Assembly: GCA_019359415.1 (NCBI GenBank)
Contig: JAHHHH010000020.1
Span: 1 to 64,000 of the forward strand
Length of the DNA: 64,000 nucleotides
Direction: 5' to 3'
From: Iphinoe sp. HA4291-MV1
GTDB taxonomy: Bacteria; Cyanobacteriota; Cyanobacteriia; Cyanobacteriales; Nostocaceae
The notes under the pieces are model-generated. The model was not told the origin of the DNA. It made no database searches and saw only the letters and a program-made list of their open reading frames with translations. Every line of letters begins with the position of its first letter. Within the stretch, counting starts at the first letter, position 1. A program made the position numbers and the translations under genes. Of this stretch, positions 55,715-64,000 are shown one piece after another.

Positions 55715-56464
55715 GTGCCAAACAACATCAAAAAGTTTCTTTCTCCAAGTTTATTAGGAATCCCTTTTGTTGGCATATTTTTGTTGCTTGGCTTTGTTGC
55801 TAATCGCCCTAAACCAGTACTGAGTAATCAGGTTGCATACGTTGACTCATCCACTGAGTCGGCTAAAGATTCTCAGTTACCAATTTACACTTGGTTACAG
55901 AGAAATTCTTCCCCAACTTCAGAATTCGCTGGGGAGAAAGAAGCTCGACTGCGTAGAGCACTAGCAAAATCAGTTACTGTTCCAAATCATGTCACTCGCT
56001 CAAATGATTCGGAAGCAGTCTCTACAACCACAGCAACAATTGCAGAACCCCAAACATCTGGCAAAATTCCCAGAGTTACGTCTACAGAAGCTAAGTTTCC
56101 CAAACAAGATGGCGTTTACCTTTATAGTCAGTCACCCAGGTCAGGTCAACTGGGACAAGGGTATATCATATTTGAAAAGCAGCAGGGCAAGGTGATGGGC
56201 GCGTTGTATATGCCAAGCTCTGAGTTTAGTTGTTTTAATGGCACACTCTACTCCTCTGGAGAGTTGGCAATGACAGTGACTGGTTACCCAGGTGATAAAA
56301 GCCCAACTCAGGTGGCAACAAACAATACATTACCTCGGGTTATGGATGATGAGTCCAGCACTTATGCCCACTCTGTAACGCTGCAAGATTATTATCAGCT
56401 AAATAACATCAGTACTGACGATCGCCGCGTTTTGCAAATGTGTCAGGCAAACGTTCAAGAGTGA
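55715..56464 (+). CDS. Exported protein of unknown function
   Basis: A 249-residue protein from a GTG start with an excellent AGGAGG at 55703-55708. It has an N-terminal membrane anchor or signal (about 11-30) and a Ser/Thr-rich middle. A C-terminal domain from about 140 reads GVYLYSQSPRSGQLGQGYII, GKVMGALYMPSSEFSCF and CQANVQE, with two Cys that may pair. It resembles conserved cyanobacterial hypothetical proteins; no function is known to me. Confidence 0.8.
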   Translation: MPNNIKKFLSPSLLGIPFVGIFLLLGFVANRPKPVLSNQVAYVDSSTESAKDSQLPIYTWLQRNSSPTSEFAGEKEARLRRALAKSVTVPNHVTRSNDSEAVSTTTATIAEPQTSGKIPRVTSTEAKFPKQDGVYLYSQSPRSGQLGQGYIIFEKQQGKVMGALYMPSSEFSCFNGTLYSSGELAMTVTGYPGDKSPTQVATNNTLPRVMDDESSTYAHSVTLQDYYQLNNISTDDRRVLQMCQANVQE

Positions 56465-56479
56465 GGAATTCATCAATTT

Positions 56480-57181
56480 TTAATACTCAATTCCTGGTTG
56501 TGCCTTAATACCTTGGTCCCGGAAGGGATGCTTAACTAGGGTCATTTCTGTTACTAGGTCAGCTCGTTCAATCAATGCCGTGGGTGCACCTCTACCAGTC
56601 AGAATAACGTGATTGTCAGGTTGCTTTTGAGCTAACCCAGCTAAAACTTGCTCAACTTGTAAGTAACCAAGTTTCAGAGCAATATTAATTTCATCCAACA
56701 GCACTAGCTTGAAGTCTGGGTTACGGATGTATTCTAATGCTTTTTGCCAAGCGGCGACAGCTTTTGCAATATCGCGATCGCGGTCTTGAGTTTCCCAAGT
56801 GAAGCCTTCGCCCATAGCATGAAATTCTAGTAAATCATCTTGCCAAAGACTGAAAACTTTTTTTTCGGCAGGTTCCCAGGCACCTTTAATAAATTGAATG
56901 ATAGCAACCTTATACCCATGACCAAGCGCACGTAATACCATCCCTAGTGCCGCTGTGGTCTTCCCCTTACCATTACCAGTATTAACAATAATTAACCCTT
57001 TTTCGTTAGACGCATTCTTCATTCGCACCTCCTGGACTTCCTTGCGGCGCTGCATCTTTTTGCGGTGCTGTTCTGACGTAAGGGAGGAATTTTCCTCAGG
57101 AGCTACATTACTAGTAGTTGTCCAAGTTTCATCGGTTTGCATGACGCTGGCATTCAGTTTAGTGTCATTACTACAAGGCAT
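56480..57181 (-). CDS. cobO: Cob(I)yrinic acid a,c-diamide adenosyltransferase
   Basis: An ATP:corrinoid adenosyltransferase of the CobO/BtuR type, which attaches the 5'-deoxyadenosyl group to cobalt. Walker A is VNTGNGKGKTTAALG. Further motifs are QFIKGAWEPAEKKVF, FKLVLLDEINIALKLGYL and VILTGRGAP. I start at the Met ending at 57181; the frame extends 28 codons more through hydrophobic, AT-rich sequence unlike the family. Soluble, about 233 residues. Confidence 0.93.
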   Translation of the reverse strand: MPCSNDTKLNASVMQTDETWTTTSNVAPEENSSLTSEQHRKKMQRRKEVQEVRMKNASNEKGLIIVNTGNGKGKTTAALGMVLRALGHGYKVAIIQFIKGAWEPAEKKVFSLWQDDLLEFHAMGEGFTWETQDRDRDIAKAVAAWQKALEYIRNPDFKLVLLDEINIALKLGYLQVEQVLAGLAQKQPDNHVILTGRGAPTALIERADLVTEMTLVKHPFRDQGIKAQPGIEY

Positions 57182-57334
57182 TACCAAAAGTTCTTGATTA
57201 GGGCATTTATTATATAACAAAAAGTATAAAGAATTGAGAAAAATGACCAGAAAAAAATCTGTCACATAGCTAAGTCAAGAGTATCAAATCAAGAGTATAA
57301 AGAAAAATATAAAAATTTTTGAAAAACGACTAGG

Positions 57335-58234
57335 GTGCCGAAAAGCACGAATCGAATAAAATATCAAGTTTTAATGAAGTTAAGTGTGATCGTACCCTGT
57401 TTCAATGCAGCGAACACCATTGCTTATCAATTGGAAGCGTTAGCTAATCAGCAATGTTCTGAACCGTGGGAGATTGTTGTTGCCGATAACGGCTCGATTG
57501 ATGATACGGCGGCAATTATAAAGCAATATCAGCACCGCATACCTCATCTTCGTTTTGTCGAAGCATATGCTTGCAGAGGTTCTGCCCACGCCCGCAACGT
57601 TGCTGCAAGTGTTGCCAAGAGTGAGGCACTTGCATTCTGTGATGCTGACGATGAAGTTGCCCCAGGATGGGTCGCAGCTATGGTTGAAGCGCTCTCCAAA
57701 CACGACTTAGTTGCAGGTTGCAACGAGTACTGGAAACTGAATCAACCGTGGGTCATTCAATGCTGTGGATATAGAGAAGGAAATGGAGTTAACAAACATC
57801 CCTATTTCCCATATGCAGGCTGTAGTAATCTTGGTGTCAAGCGTTCAGTCCATAAAATGGTCGGTGGTTTCGATGAAACGATGCACTCTCTTCAAGACGT
57901 TGACTACTGCTGGAGAATACAAGAGGCAGGGAAAACACTTGGGCAAGCAAAAGATGCACTCGTTCATTTCCGGTTTCGCAATACCATTGGAGATATGTAC
58001 CGTCGATGTTGGAAATTAGCTAGTTACGATATTTTGCTACATAAAAAGCACCAACAAGTAGGTATGCCTAAGTTGATCAAATACCAGGGGTTTGTCAAAG
58101 ACGCTGTCATTCTTCCTTTGAAATTTATCTTGAAAGTTCGTAATAGAGAAAGTTTGGTAAGGTGGTTATTAGATTTTGCCTGGTTTGCCGGACACTTGGA
58201 TGGTTGTATAAAGCATAAGTATTTTCCTTTATAA
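57335..58234 (+). CDS. Family 2 glycosyltransferase
   Basis: A GT-A fold enzyme: KLSVIVPCFNAANTIAYQLE at the start, VVADNGSIDDT, the FCDADDEVAPGWVAAM metal-binding DxD region, and FDETMHSLQDVDYCWRIQEA near the C-terminus with the catalytic acidic residues. The start may be GTG 57335 or, more typically for the fold, ATG 57374. The sugar and acceptor are unknown. A decayed gene follows directly. Confidence 0.88.
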   Translation: MPKSTNRIKYQVLMKLSVIVPCFNAANTIAYQLEALANQQCSEPWEIVVADNGSIDDTAAIIKQYQHRIPHLRFVEAYACRGSAHARNVAASVAKSEALAFCDADDEVAPGWVAAMVEALSKHDLVAGCNEYWKLNQPWVIQCCGYREGNGVNKHPYFPYAGCSNLGVKRSVHKMVGGFDETMHSLQDVDYCWRIQEAGKTLGQAKDALVHFRFRNTIGDMYRRCWKLASYDILLHKKHQQVGMPKLIKYQGFVKDAVILPLKFILKVRNRESLVRWLLDFAWFAGHLDGCIKHKYFPL

Positions 58235-58237
58235 TTA

Positions 58238-58401
58238 GCAGGATTTGGGGTTTCTGCACTGGCACCGCTGAACCGTAATGGATTTATTGATTGGATGATT
58301 AGTACTGGTGCTAATATTTACCACAATATTCACTATGGGCTAGTTTTGAACTCTTCGCTGGCAATCCATTTTTGGATGATGTGAAGCTTGACAAACGGTA
58401 A
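58238..58401 (+). pseudogene. Decayed deoxyhypusine-synthase-like gene fragment
   Basis: One frame reads [20 protein letters not shown] then [15 protein letters not shown]. After a frameshift near 58340 another reads [18 protein letters not shown] and stops. Together this is the NAD/substrate-binding core of cyanobacterial deoxyhypusine-synthase-like (homospermidine-synthase-like) proteins. Both ends are missing and it has at least one frameshift, so it is a remnant. Confidence 0.78.
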
Positions 58402-58959
58402 TAAATAATAGACAAGCTGCGGACAGACTATTTAGCAGCTAAAACTCAACCAGTAGATGAAATACCTGTTGCTGTAGCTGAAAGCACATCTGGTTCAGGA
58501 AGTAGCAACGCATCCTGTAGGCAGACTAGTACAACGCGGCGGAAATAAAGCTACCATTCCAAAGCAGCAAAAAGCCCACATAATCAGCTTTTTGACTTTT
58601 GACTTTTGACTTTTGACGAACGCCAGCGGTACTAGTCAATACGGGAGCGGAGAATAGTAGGGGAAGATGGGGCTAAGGATCTCCACGTAAACACTCCGTG
58701 CACACTTCGTGTTTCAGTTTTGCCTAGCTTCATCTTTTAGGATTCTCTCATTTGTCGCAATCTTTTTCAAATTAGTATTAGTTTTACAAAGCTTTGATAA
58801 AAAAATTCCCATTGCCCGCTATTTTTATGAGGACAATGCTTAAATGGGAAAGAATTATTAATGGTTAATGGTCATTAGTAGCAGTCATATAGGATAGTGA
58901 GGAGTAAAGTATTAGGTTAAAGAATGTGGACGCCCTATGGTGGCTGACTAGAGGCTAGG
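58402..58959. other. Intergenic with possible gene remnants and tandem repeat
   Basis: A short open stretch from 58411 reads like a protein tail (DKLRTDYLAAKTQPVDEIPV), perhaps another decayed gene. TTTTGAC occurs four times in tandem at 58590-58617. No intact gene is seen. Confidence 0.5.
58590..58617. repeat. Tandem heptamer repeat (TTTTGAC x4)
   Basis: Four perfect copies of TTTTGAC. Confidence 0.92.
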
Positions 58960-59154
58960 ATGAGTTATGAACTAGAGGCAAAAGTATATATACGCCTTGA
59001 GGGTGAATTCCCCCAAAGTGGTATGAACTATAAAGTGAAGTATGAAGTCATTCTTCCTTTATCTTTTCTTGGTCATCCTCACGAAAATCTAGCTATACTC
59101 ATGTTGCGACCATTAAGCCATGATCGTAGCACAGGCAAAAGCCTGTCTAAATGA
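58960..59154 (+). CDS. Possible small ORF, unknown (64 aa)
   Basis: Starts MSYELEAKVYIRLEGEFPQS. It has alternating hydrophobic residues that could form strands and no homology that I recognise. GAGGCTAGG precedes the ATG. A hairpin (ACAGGCAAAAGCCTGT) lies inside its 3' end, which argues that the last codons are terminator sequence rather than protein. Confidence 0.3.
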   Translation: MSYELEAKVYIRLEGEFPQSGMNYKVKYEVILPLSFLGHPHENLAILMLRPLSHDRSTGKSLSK

Positions 59155-59280
59155 TGGATATTGTATGCGTGATTATGGCTAATGTCAGATCACATCGGGT
59201 AATTGACTTTGCTGTTGAGCAGAAATTCTCGCTCAGGATATTGAGATAGAGCAAGTAAGTGGACTAGGCGGACGAGGTAG

Positions 59281-59646
59281 ATGAATACACACACTTTTGA
59301 TAATCATTATGTGACTTGCCCAATTTGCCAAAAAAATGCTAAGCCAAAGCTAGTAAATAAGTGCACTGGATTGTATATTTGTCCGTATTGTCAGGAAAGG
59401 CTAGTAGTCTGTCAAAGCGGTCATTACGTCCGCGATCCGTTTGCCTATAAACAGATAATGATATCGTCAATGCTCCGTCGTCAAAGCCGACCTTTAGCTA
59501 GAATTCTACGGGATTTTGTCATTCTCAAGCGTCCTGTAGTAGCTCTGGTTGTAGGAGGTGCTATTCTCTTGAGTGTCATTGGTATAACCCAGCAAACCTC
59601 AGATCAAGATTCTCCAAGGTTGCCAAAAACAGAGAAGCAACGTTAG
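59281..59646 (+). CDS. Zinc-ribbon single-pass membrane protein, unknown
   Basis: A 121-residue protein with paired CxxC motifs (CPIC and CPYC, about 14-37), which should bind zinc, plus CQSGHYVRDPFAY. It then has one membrane helix (about 85-103) and a charged tail. Possibly an accessory or regulatory membrane protein; the family is not recognised. Confidence 0.7.
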   Translation: MNTHTFDNHYVTCPICQKNAKPKLVNKCTGLYICPYCQERLVVCQSGHYVRDPFAYKQIMISSMLRRQSRPLARILRDFVILKRPVVALVVGGAILLSVIGITQQTSDQDSPRLPKTEKQR

Positions 59647-59721
59647 AAATTCGGAATTGTTATTGGTTAGTGGTTAGTTGTTTACTGCTAACCACTACTT
59701 TGTTCGATCTTCTTGGCAAAG

Positions 59722-61335
59722 CTATTTAGTATTTTTTGTAACTAAGAACCAATCTGAAGTACGGTTAACTAACTTCACCGACTCCAATTCAAGAGTTTTG
59801 AGTGCAGTTCCCTGAAGCAGGAGGTAAGGTTGTCTGTCAGATTGCCAATAATGCTTTAGTTGAGGAAAAGAAGCAGGAAGAATCGTGCGATCGCTATAAA
59901 AATTCAGTGACGGACGATGGTAAGGGAAAGATGTGTAAATTTTCGTGACTGTTGGGTTTGCCTGCTGGATCATCTGTGCAACTGGTTTGACTGGATAAGC
60001 TTCCCCTAGTTCCCAAACCCAGTAATTGGATTTCATCAACAATAGTAGCGAAACATAACTGCCCCAAAATAGAATCTTGAGGAATTGTCCATCACCTCGC
60101 TCTGCCAAAATAGCGGCTATTGCCATTGTTACCGCTACTGCTGCAAAAATCAGTTGTAAGTCTGATTTTGGTGTGCTTCCCAAACTATAGTAAATGCTAA
60201 GCGCAGTTGCCACTAGAGATAAAACTGTCAAAGATACAACCAAATAGCGAGGATAAGATGACAATAAAGGCATATTTTCGATTTCCGCAAGCTTGGCACC
60301 ACAAACCAAGGCTATACCTGGGTAAATTGGAAATACGTACCAAGGAAGTTTGGTTCCCATCAGGGAAATAGCGATGAGATAAACTAAACACCACACCAGC
60401 ACGAGTTTCGCCCAGCTCAAGTTGCGATTTTCCCAACTGAAGCGCAAACTAGACGGCAAAAAAATGAGCCAGGGCCATGTGTACTTGAGAATTTCCAGTA
60501 AATAATACCACGGCGGTCCAGAATTACCCTCGACAGATTGCCAAACACGGCTGAGGGATTGATCCATCATGCCGATTTTGGTAAAGGTGTCACCATAGTG
60601 TATCCACTGGGCACCATACCAAAAAGTCACAGGTAAAATGCCAAGTAGGATTCCTGTCCACATATATCGACTGGTAAGCAATCGCGGTGTGTCCCAGAAG
60701 AGAAAAACAAGCACGATCGCACCCAACAATAAAGCCAATATACCTTTTGTCAGGCAAATTAACCCAAAACCGATGCCAACACCAAGGCAGTAGCGTAAGT
60801 TGCGGCGCGATCGCAGCAAACACAGTATCATAACCATGAAAAAACAGACTGCTGCTCCATCCAACATTGCTAACCGCCCATGACGCACCACTGGTAGCAT
60901 TGTGAGGTAAACTAAGGCGCTATAGATAGCTGTCCAACGTTGGTGAAATATTTCTCGCCCAATGTAATACAGTAAAGGCACTGAAATAGCTGTGAGCAGC
61001 GCTCCAGGTAAGCGTGATGTCCACTCATGGACTCCCCCCAAGGAGTAAGCCCAAGCAATCAGCAAGTGCATGAGCGGTGGCTTATTATAATATGGTTCAC
61101 CCCCAAGCGTTGGGTAAAGCCAATGCATAGAACCAGCTGGGGCACGCCATATTTCACGCGCAACTTGTGCCACAGTACCTTCATCCCAATCTCGTAGCGG
61201 CAATTCTCCCAAATTTATAGTGAAGAGTAAAACTGCTGCCAAAAGCAGCACCAGAACCCATACCCAATCAATCCATTTCTCTACCGTGCTATACTGCCTT
61301 TCCAGACGACCCCTAATAAAGCTTCCTTCTTGCAT
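59722..61335 (-). CDS. ArnT-like family 39 glycosyltransferase
   Basis: A 537-residue polytopic membrane protein (about ten helices). A luminal acidic motif follows the first helix (LPLRDWDEGTVAQVAREIWR), then YNKPPLMHLLIAWAYSLGG, typical of GT39/PMT enzymes that move a sugar from a polyprenyl-phosphate carrier to lipid or protein. The C-terminal periplasmic domain is present. Substrate unknown; it may decorate surface glycolipids or glycoproteins. Confidence 0.9.
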   Translation of the reverse strand: MQEGSFIRGRLERQYSTVEKWIDWVWVLVLLLAAVLLFTINLGELPLRDWDEGTVAQVAREIWRAPAGSMHWLYPTLGGEPYYNKPPLMHLLIAWAYSLGGVHEWTSRLPGALLTAISVPLLYYIGREIFHQRWTAIYSALVYLTMLPVVRHGRLAMLDGAAVCFFMVMILCLLRSRRNLRYCLGVGIGFGLICLTKGILALLLGAIVLVFLFWDTPRLLTSRYMWTGILLGILPVTFWYGAQWIHYGDTFTKIGMMDQSLSRVWQSVEGNSGPPWYYLLEILKYTWPWLIFLPSSLRFSWENRNLSWAKLVLVWCLVYLIAISLMGTKLPWYVFPIYPGIALVCGAKLAEIENMPLLSSYPRYLVVSLTVLSLVATALSIYYSLGSTPKSDLQLIFAAVAVTMAIAAILAERGDGQFLKILFWGSYVSLLLLMKSNYWVWELGEAYPVKPVAQMIQQANPTVTKIYTSFPYHRPSLNFYSDRTILPASFPQLKHYWQSDRQPYLLLQGTALKTLELESVKLVNRTSDWFLVTKNTK

Positions 61336-61569
61336 ATTCGGTGGATATTTATTGTGCTTGCTGGTTCAATTAAACTCCAGACGCTTTGGAGTCTCGAATG
61401 TTGCCACTTGTAACAATGAGTGTTCTTAAACAATCTCTTCTTATTTAAATTAACTTACATTTCCTCGTTAAGAAATAGTTTTTTTCATTTAATAATCTTT
61501 ATTTTAGGAAAAATGCTAAAACTATTACTAATCAAAACATCTAATTGATTTTTCAAGGAGAATATTTTC

Positions 61570-62751
61570 ATGAATCTACCTGTTATTTTAGATATTGCTC
61601 TTGGCTTAATTTTTATTTACTTGATTTTGAGCTTACTAGCTTCAGAAATTCAGGAGCTAATTACCACACTTTTACAATGGAGAGCTAAACATTTAAAAAA
61701 CTCAATAGAATTGCTTGTCGCAGGTGGTAGTCAAACTGAACAATCAGATATTACCAAAGCAGAGTTTTTGGTACAGGAACTTTATAAAGACCCCTTGATT
61801 AATACTCTGAATCAACAAGCTAAGGAGAAAGTAGAAAAGGAATTCCGGGAATTGACTAAAAAATTTGACCAAAAATCATTAGGAGTAAAACAAAGCGCTC
61901 CTTCTTATATTCCTTCCGAAACTTTTGCAGTTACCTTATTGGAAACCTTAAAAATTCCAGAATTAATTAATCATGTCAATAATCCTTCTGAAGAGTTTAA
62001 AACTAACTTACACATGATATTGGCTTCTTACAAAGAACTGAAAACATCTATTAATAACCCAGAAAGTGAAAGCTACCAAAAAATTCAAAGAATTTACGGA
62101 AATATTGACCAAAACTTTAAAAACTTTGTTAATGATGAGTTACCTGATTATGTGCCTGATAATTTAATCACGAGTCTTAGTGTTCTCGCTCAGCGAAGTA
62201 GGATAAAGATTGATGACCTTAGAGAGGAAATGAATCAGTTTAAAAAAGAGGTTGAAACGTGGTTTGACCGCTCTATGGATCGGGCAAGTGGTGTTTATAA
62301 GCGTAATGCCAAAGGAGTTGCTATTTTAATTGGGGTATCAGTTGCTATATTAACCAATACCGATACATTTCACCTATTGAGAAGACTTTCACAGGATTCG
62401 GCTATCCGCTCTGCGATTACTCAAAGTGCAATTCAGCAAGGCAGTTTTCTTAACAACTCAGATAATAGAAAGCAAGTTGAAAAACTTTTAGGAGATGCTT
62501 CTATACCCATTGGATGGCAAAATATAAGTCAACAATTTGAGCCATTAAATACTAGTCGAGGGAATAGTGTTAACAGTTTGTTACTCGGAATTTGGGTAGT
62601 TTTTAAACTCATTTGCGGTTGGATTGTGAGTGGTTTAGCTATTGCTATGGGTGCGCCTTTTTGGTTTGATATCCTCAATAAAGTTATCAATGTACGTAAT
62701 TCAGGTCCAAAACCTGTTGCATATACTAAGGATCAGCCGCCTGAAAAATAG
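61570..62751 (+). CDS. Conserved membrane protein, unknown
   Basis: A 393-residue protein with an N-terminal membrane helix (about 3-25), a long soluble helical middle, and further hydrophobic segments at about 250-265 and 340-365 ending GAPFWFDILNKVINVRNSG. The conserved ending occurs in bacterial hypothetical proteins I recall but cannot name. TCAAGGAG sits upstream of the ATG. The role is unknown. Confidence 0.75.
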   Translation: MNLPVILDIALGLIFIYLILSLLASEIQELITTLLQWRAKHLKNSIELLVAGGSQTEQSDITKAEFLVQELYKDPLINTLNQQAKEKVEKEFRELTKKFDQKSLGVKQSAPSYIPSETFAVTLLETLKIPELINHVNNPSEEFKTNLHMILASYKELKTSINNPESESYQKIQRIYGNIDQNFKNFVNDELPDYVPDNLITSLSVLAQRSRIKIDDLREEMNQFKKEVETWFDRSMDRASGVYKRNAKGVAILIGVSVAILTNTDTFHLLRRLSQDSAIRSAITQSAIQQGSFLNNSDNRKQVEKLLGDASIPIGWQNISQQFEPLNTSRGNSVNSLLLGIWVVFKLICGWIVSGLAIAMGAPFWFDILNKVINVRNSGPKPVAYTKDQPPEK

Positions 62752-62764
62752 CATTTCTATTCAA

Positions 62765-64000
62765 TTAAAAGATAAAAATAATTTGCAATTTCCACTCTTT
62801 ATCCTGACGAATAATCTCGATTTGCCGAATGAATTCTCGAAAGTAAAATCGTCGCTCTGCTTCAGACAAATCTAACCAAAATTGCGGAATTGAAACAGCT
62901 TGAGCAACAGAACGCAAATTAACGGGTGGTAAAGTTGCTAGTTTTGCTTGAAGTGAAGATATTTCTGTGCGGAGTTTGTACGCCCTTAACTGAGCTGTTT
63001 GAGCATCCAAAACTCCAGTTGCTAACAAAGAGGGAAGTTGATTGAGTATTTCTTGCTGACGGGAAATGCCTTCACTTAAATTATTTTTAACTGCATCCAA
63101 CTGAGGAAAATTTATCCCCACTACAGCAAGGGGTAGATCACGGCAAACAGCTTGAATTGTCTGTTCTAAAATTTCTTGGTAAGAAAGGGCGCGACACTTG
63201 GGATGTTTGGGACAGTTAATAGGACGTAAATAAAGATATTCTTTCTCTTGGTTCCGCATAGTCACACGAGTCACTGTCATGTAAGACTGACACTCATGAC
63301 AGACAACCAACCCAGCCAGAGAACGCGGTGCGCTAGCAGTCCGAGGAGGTAAACGACTGTTGCGGCGTAACAGTCGATCAACCTGGGCGGCTTCTTCCTT
63401 GGTAATAATAGGAGCATGGGTATTAGAGATGATTTCTCCGTTCTGATAAGCTGTATCACCCCGATAAACTGGATTTGTCAACCAACGGCGTCCAGTAGTG
63501 ACAGAGATTTTCTTACTGTATTTTTTTACTAGGTAACGTACTGCTCCCCGCAGAGAACCATAGAGTAAGAAATGTTCAAAAAAATCCTTAATAACTGGCG
63601 AAGTGGTGCGATCAATAGTGTATTTTCCTTTGCCTCGGCGGTAACCGTAGGGTGCTCTACCAGGTGGTGGTGCAGCATCCAGACGGTTGCGGGCGTGTCC
63701 TTGACGGATGCGGCGACTACGTTGCTGACGCTGAATTTCGTACAGTAATTTCAGCAATTCTGCACGAAGATTGGGAGTTTGTTGAGAAGAATTATAGTCT
63801 TGCTCAACAGCAATGAGTGTTATTCCCATTGCTTCAAGTTCCGCAAGGCACGAACTGACCTCTTCTACAGTATCTCCCAGTTCTTCTAAGCAGCGTATAA
63901 GGAGACAATCAGGCGATTCTGTTTTACAGTTGTTGAGTAATTGTTGTAGTTCAGTGCGTTTACCTAAGTCTTGGTAAATAAGGTCTAATTCCCAACCCCA
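62765..64000 (-). CDS. Large serine recombinase, XisF-like (5' end beyond window)
   Basis: Read inward from the right edge, the frame is open from 64000 without a stop, so the gene begins outside. Visible: the end of the resolvase domain (CLLIRCLEELGDTVEEVSS, EAMGITLIAVEQ), the recombinase domain (PPGRAPYGYRRGKGKYTID, WLTNPVYRGDTAYQNGE), a zinc ribbon (CHECQSYMTVTR, then NCPKHPKCRALSYQE) and a C-terminal coiled-coil part. The pattern fits XisF, the fdxN-element excision recombinase of Anabaena, at about 410 codons visible. No attachment site was found here. Confidence 0.85.
   Translation of the reverse strand, partial: WGWELDLIYQDLGKRTELQQLLNNCKTESPDCLLIRCLEELGDTVEEVSSCLAELEAMGITLIAVEQDYNSSQQTPNLRAELLKLLYEIQRQQRSRRIRQGHARNRLDAAPPPGRAPYGYRRGKGKYTIDRTTSPVIKDFFEHFLLYGSLRGAVRYLVKKYSKKISVTTGRRWLTNPVYRGDTAYQNGEIISNTHAPIITKEEAAQVDRLLRRNSRLPPRTASAPRSLAGLVVCHECQSYMTVTRVTMRNQEKEYLYLRPINCPKHPKCRALSYQEILEQTIQAVCRDLPLAVVGINFPQLDAVKNNLSEGISRQQEILNQLPSLLATGVLDAQTAQLRAYKLRTEISSLQAKLATLPPVNLRSVAQAVSIPQFWLDLSEAERRFYFREFIRQIEIIRQDKEWKLQIIFIF

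Noticed and set aside
58960-59154. Confident small protein gene
   Set aside because: Kept only as a low-confidence ORF because a hairpin lies in its 3' end and no family was recognised.

Overview
The window is chromosomal DNA of a filamentous, probably heterocyst-forming cyanobacterium (order Nostocales; the genus cannot be fixed from this sequence). Signs are many HIP1 octamers (GCGATCGC), tandem heptanucleotide repeats (TTAGTCA and TTTTGAC types), short palindromic repeats related to GGAGACGCT(A/G)CGCGA, GUN4 and XisI/XisF-type families, three Uma2-type proteins, group-2 and ECF sigma factors, and a cyanoexosortase-associated gene. No rRNA, tRNA or CRISPR array was found.

Layout. 0-3.4 kb: L,D-transpeptidase, a small secreted-peptide candidate, a SigG-like ECF sigma factor and its anti-sigma factor. 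3.3-5.8 kb: an AT-rich leftward operon with a putative type II restriction enzyme, a Dam-type adenine methylase, a tiny coupled ORF and a gamma-glutamylcyclotransferase. 6-17 kb: leuS (with an in-frame palindromic repeat insertion), a Rieske protein, a peroxiredoxin-glutaredoxin fusion, a GH57 enzyme, beta-carbonic anhydrase and three Uma2 genes. 18-21.6 kb: decayed gene pieces, then amidohydrolase, cysteine hydrolase and cupin genes with MITE-like repeats. 21.8-24.1 kb: ecfT and der. 24.3-26.3 kb: a segment bounded by perfect 43-bp inverted repeats that carries an IS66 remnant and a TIR-GUN4 gene. 26.4-29.3 kb: methyltransferase, TPR protein and a cobalamin-binding-type protein. 29.7-34.4 kb: exopolysaccharide export genes (Wzc-like, Wza-like, cyanoexosortase-associated).

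34.5-40.8 kb is the most interesting part. It holds a DMT-family exporter, an M20 amidohydrolase overlapping a GNAT acetyltransferase, a GCS2-type glutamate-amino acid ligase, a heme-oxygenase-like diiron protein and an Fe(II)/2-oxoglutarate enzyme. The last has the HxG halogenase metal motif, and every active-site residue I remember for the lysine halogenase BesD is present at a constant offset. The set resembles the BesD-BesC-BesA logic of beta-ethynylserine biosynthesis and may be a cyanobacterial pathway to a chlorinated or unsaturated amino acid, with gamma-glutamylation, acetylation and export as handling steps.

41.5-53.7 kb: two tandem zinc-ribbon Ser/Thr kinases, a PaaK-like ligase, an IS66 element with an internal deletion that truncates a xisI-like gene, a fasciclin protein, a GST, a HerA-type ATPase and a gene broken by one TGA codon. 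54-64 kb: a group-2 sigma factor, cobO, two glycosyltransferases, a decayed deoxyhypusine-synthase-like gene, membrane proteins and, at the right edge, a XisF-like large serine recombinase that runs off the window.
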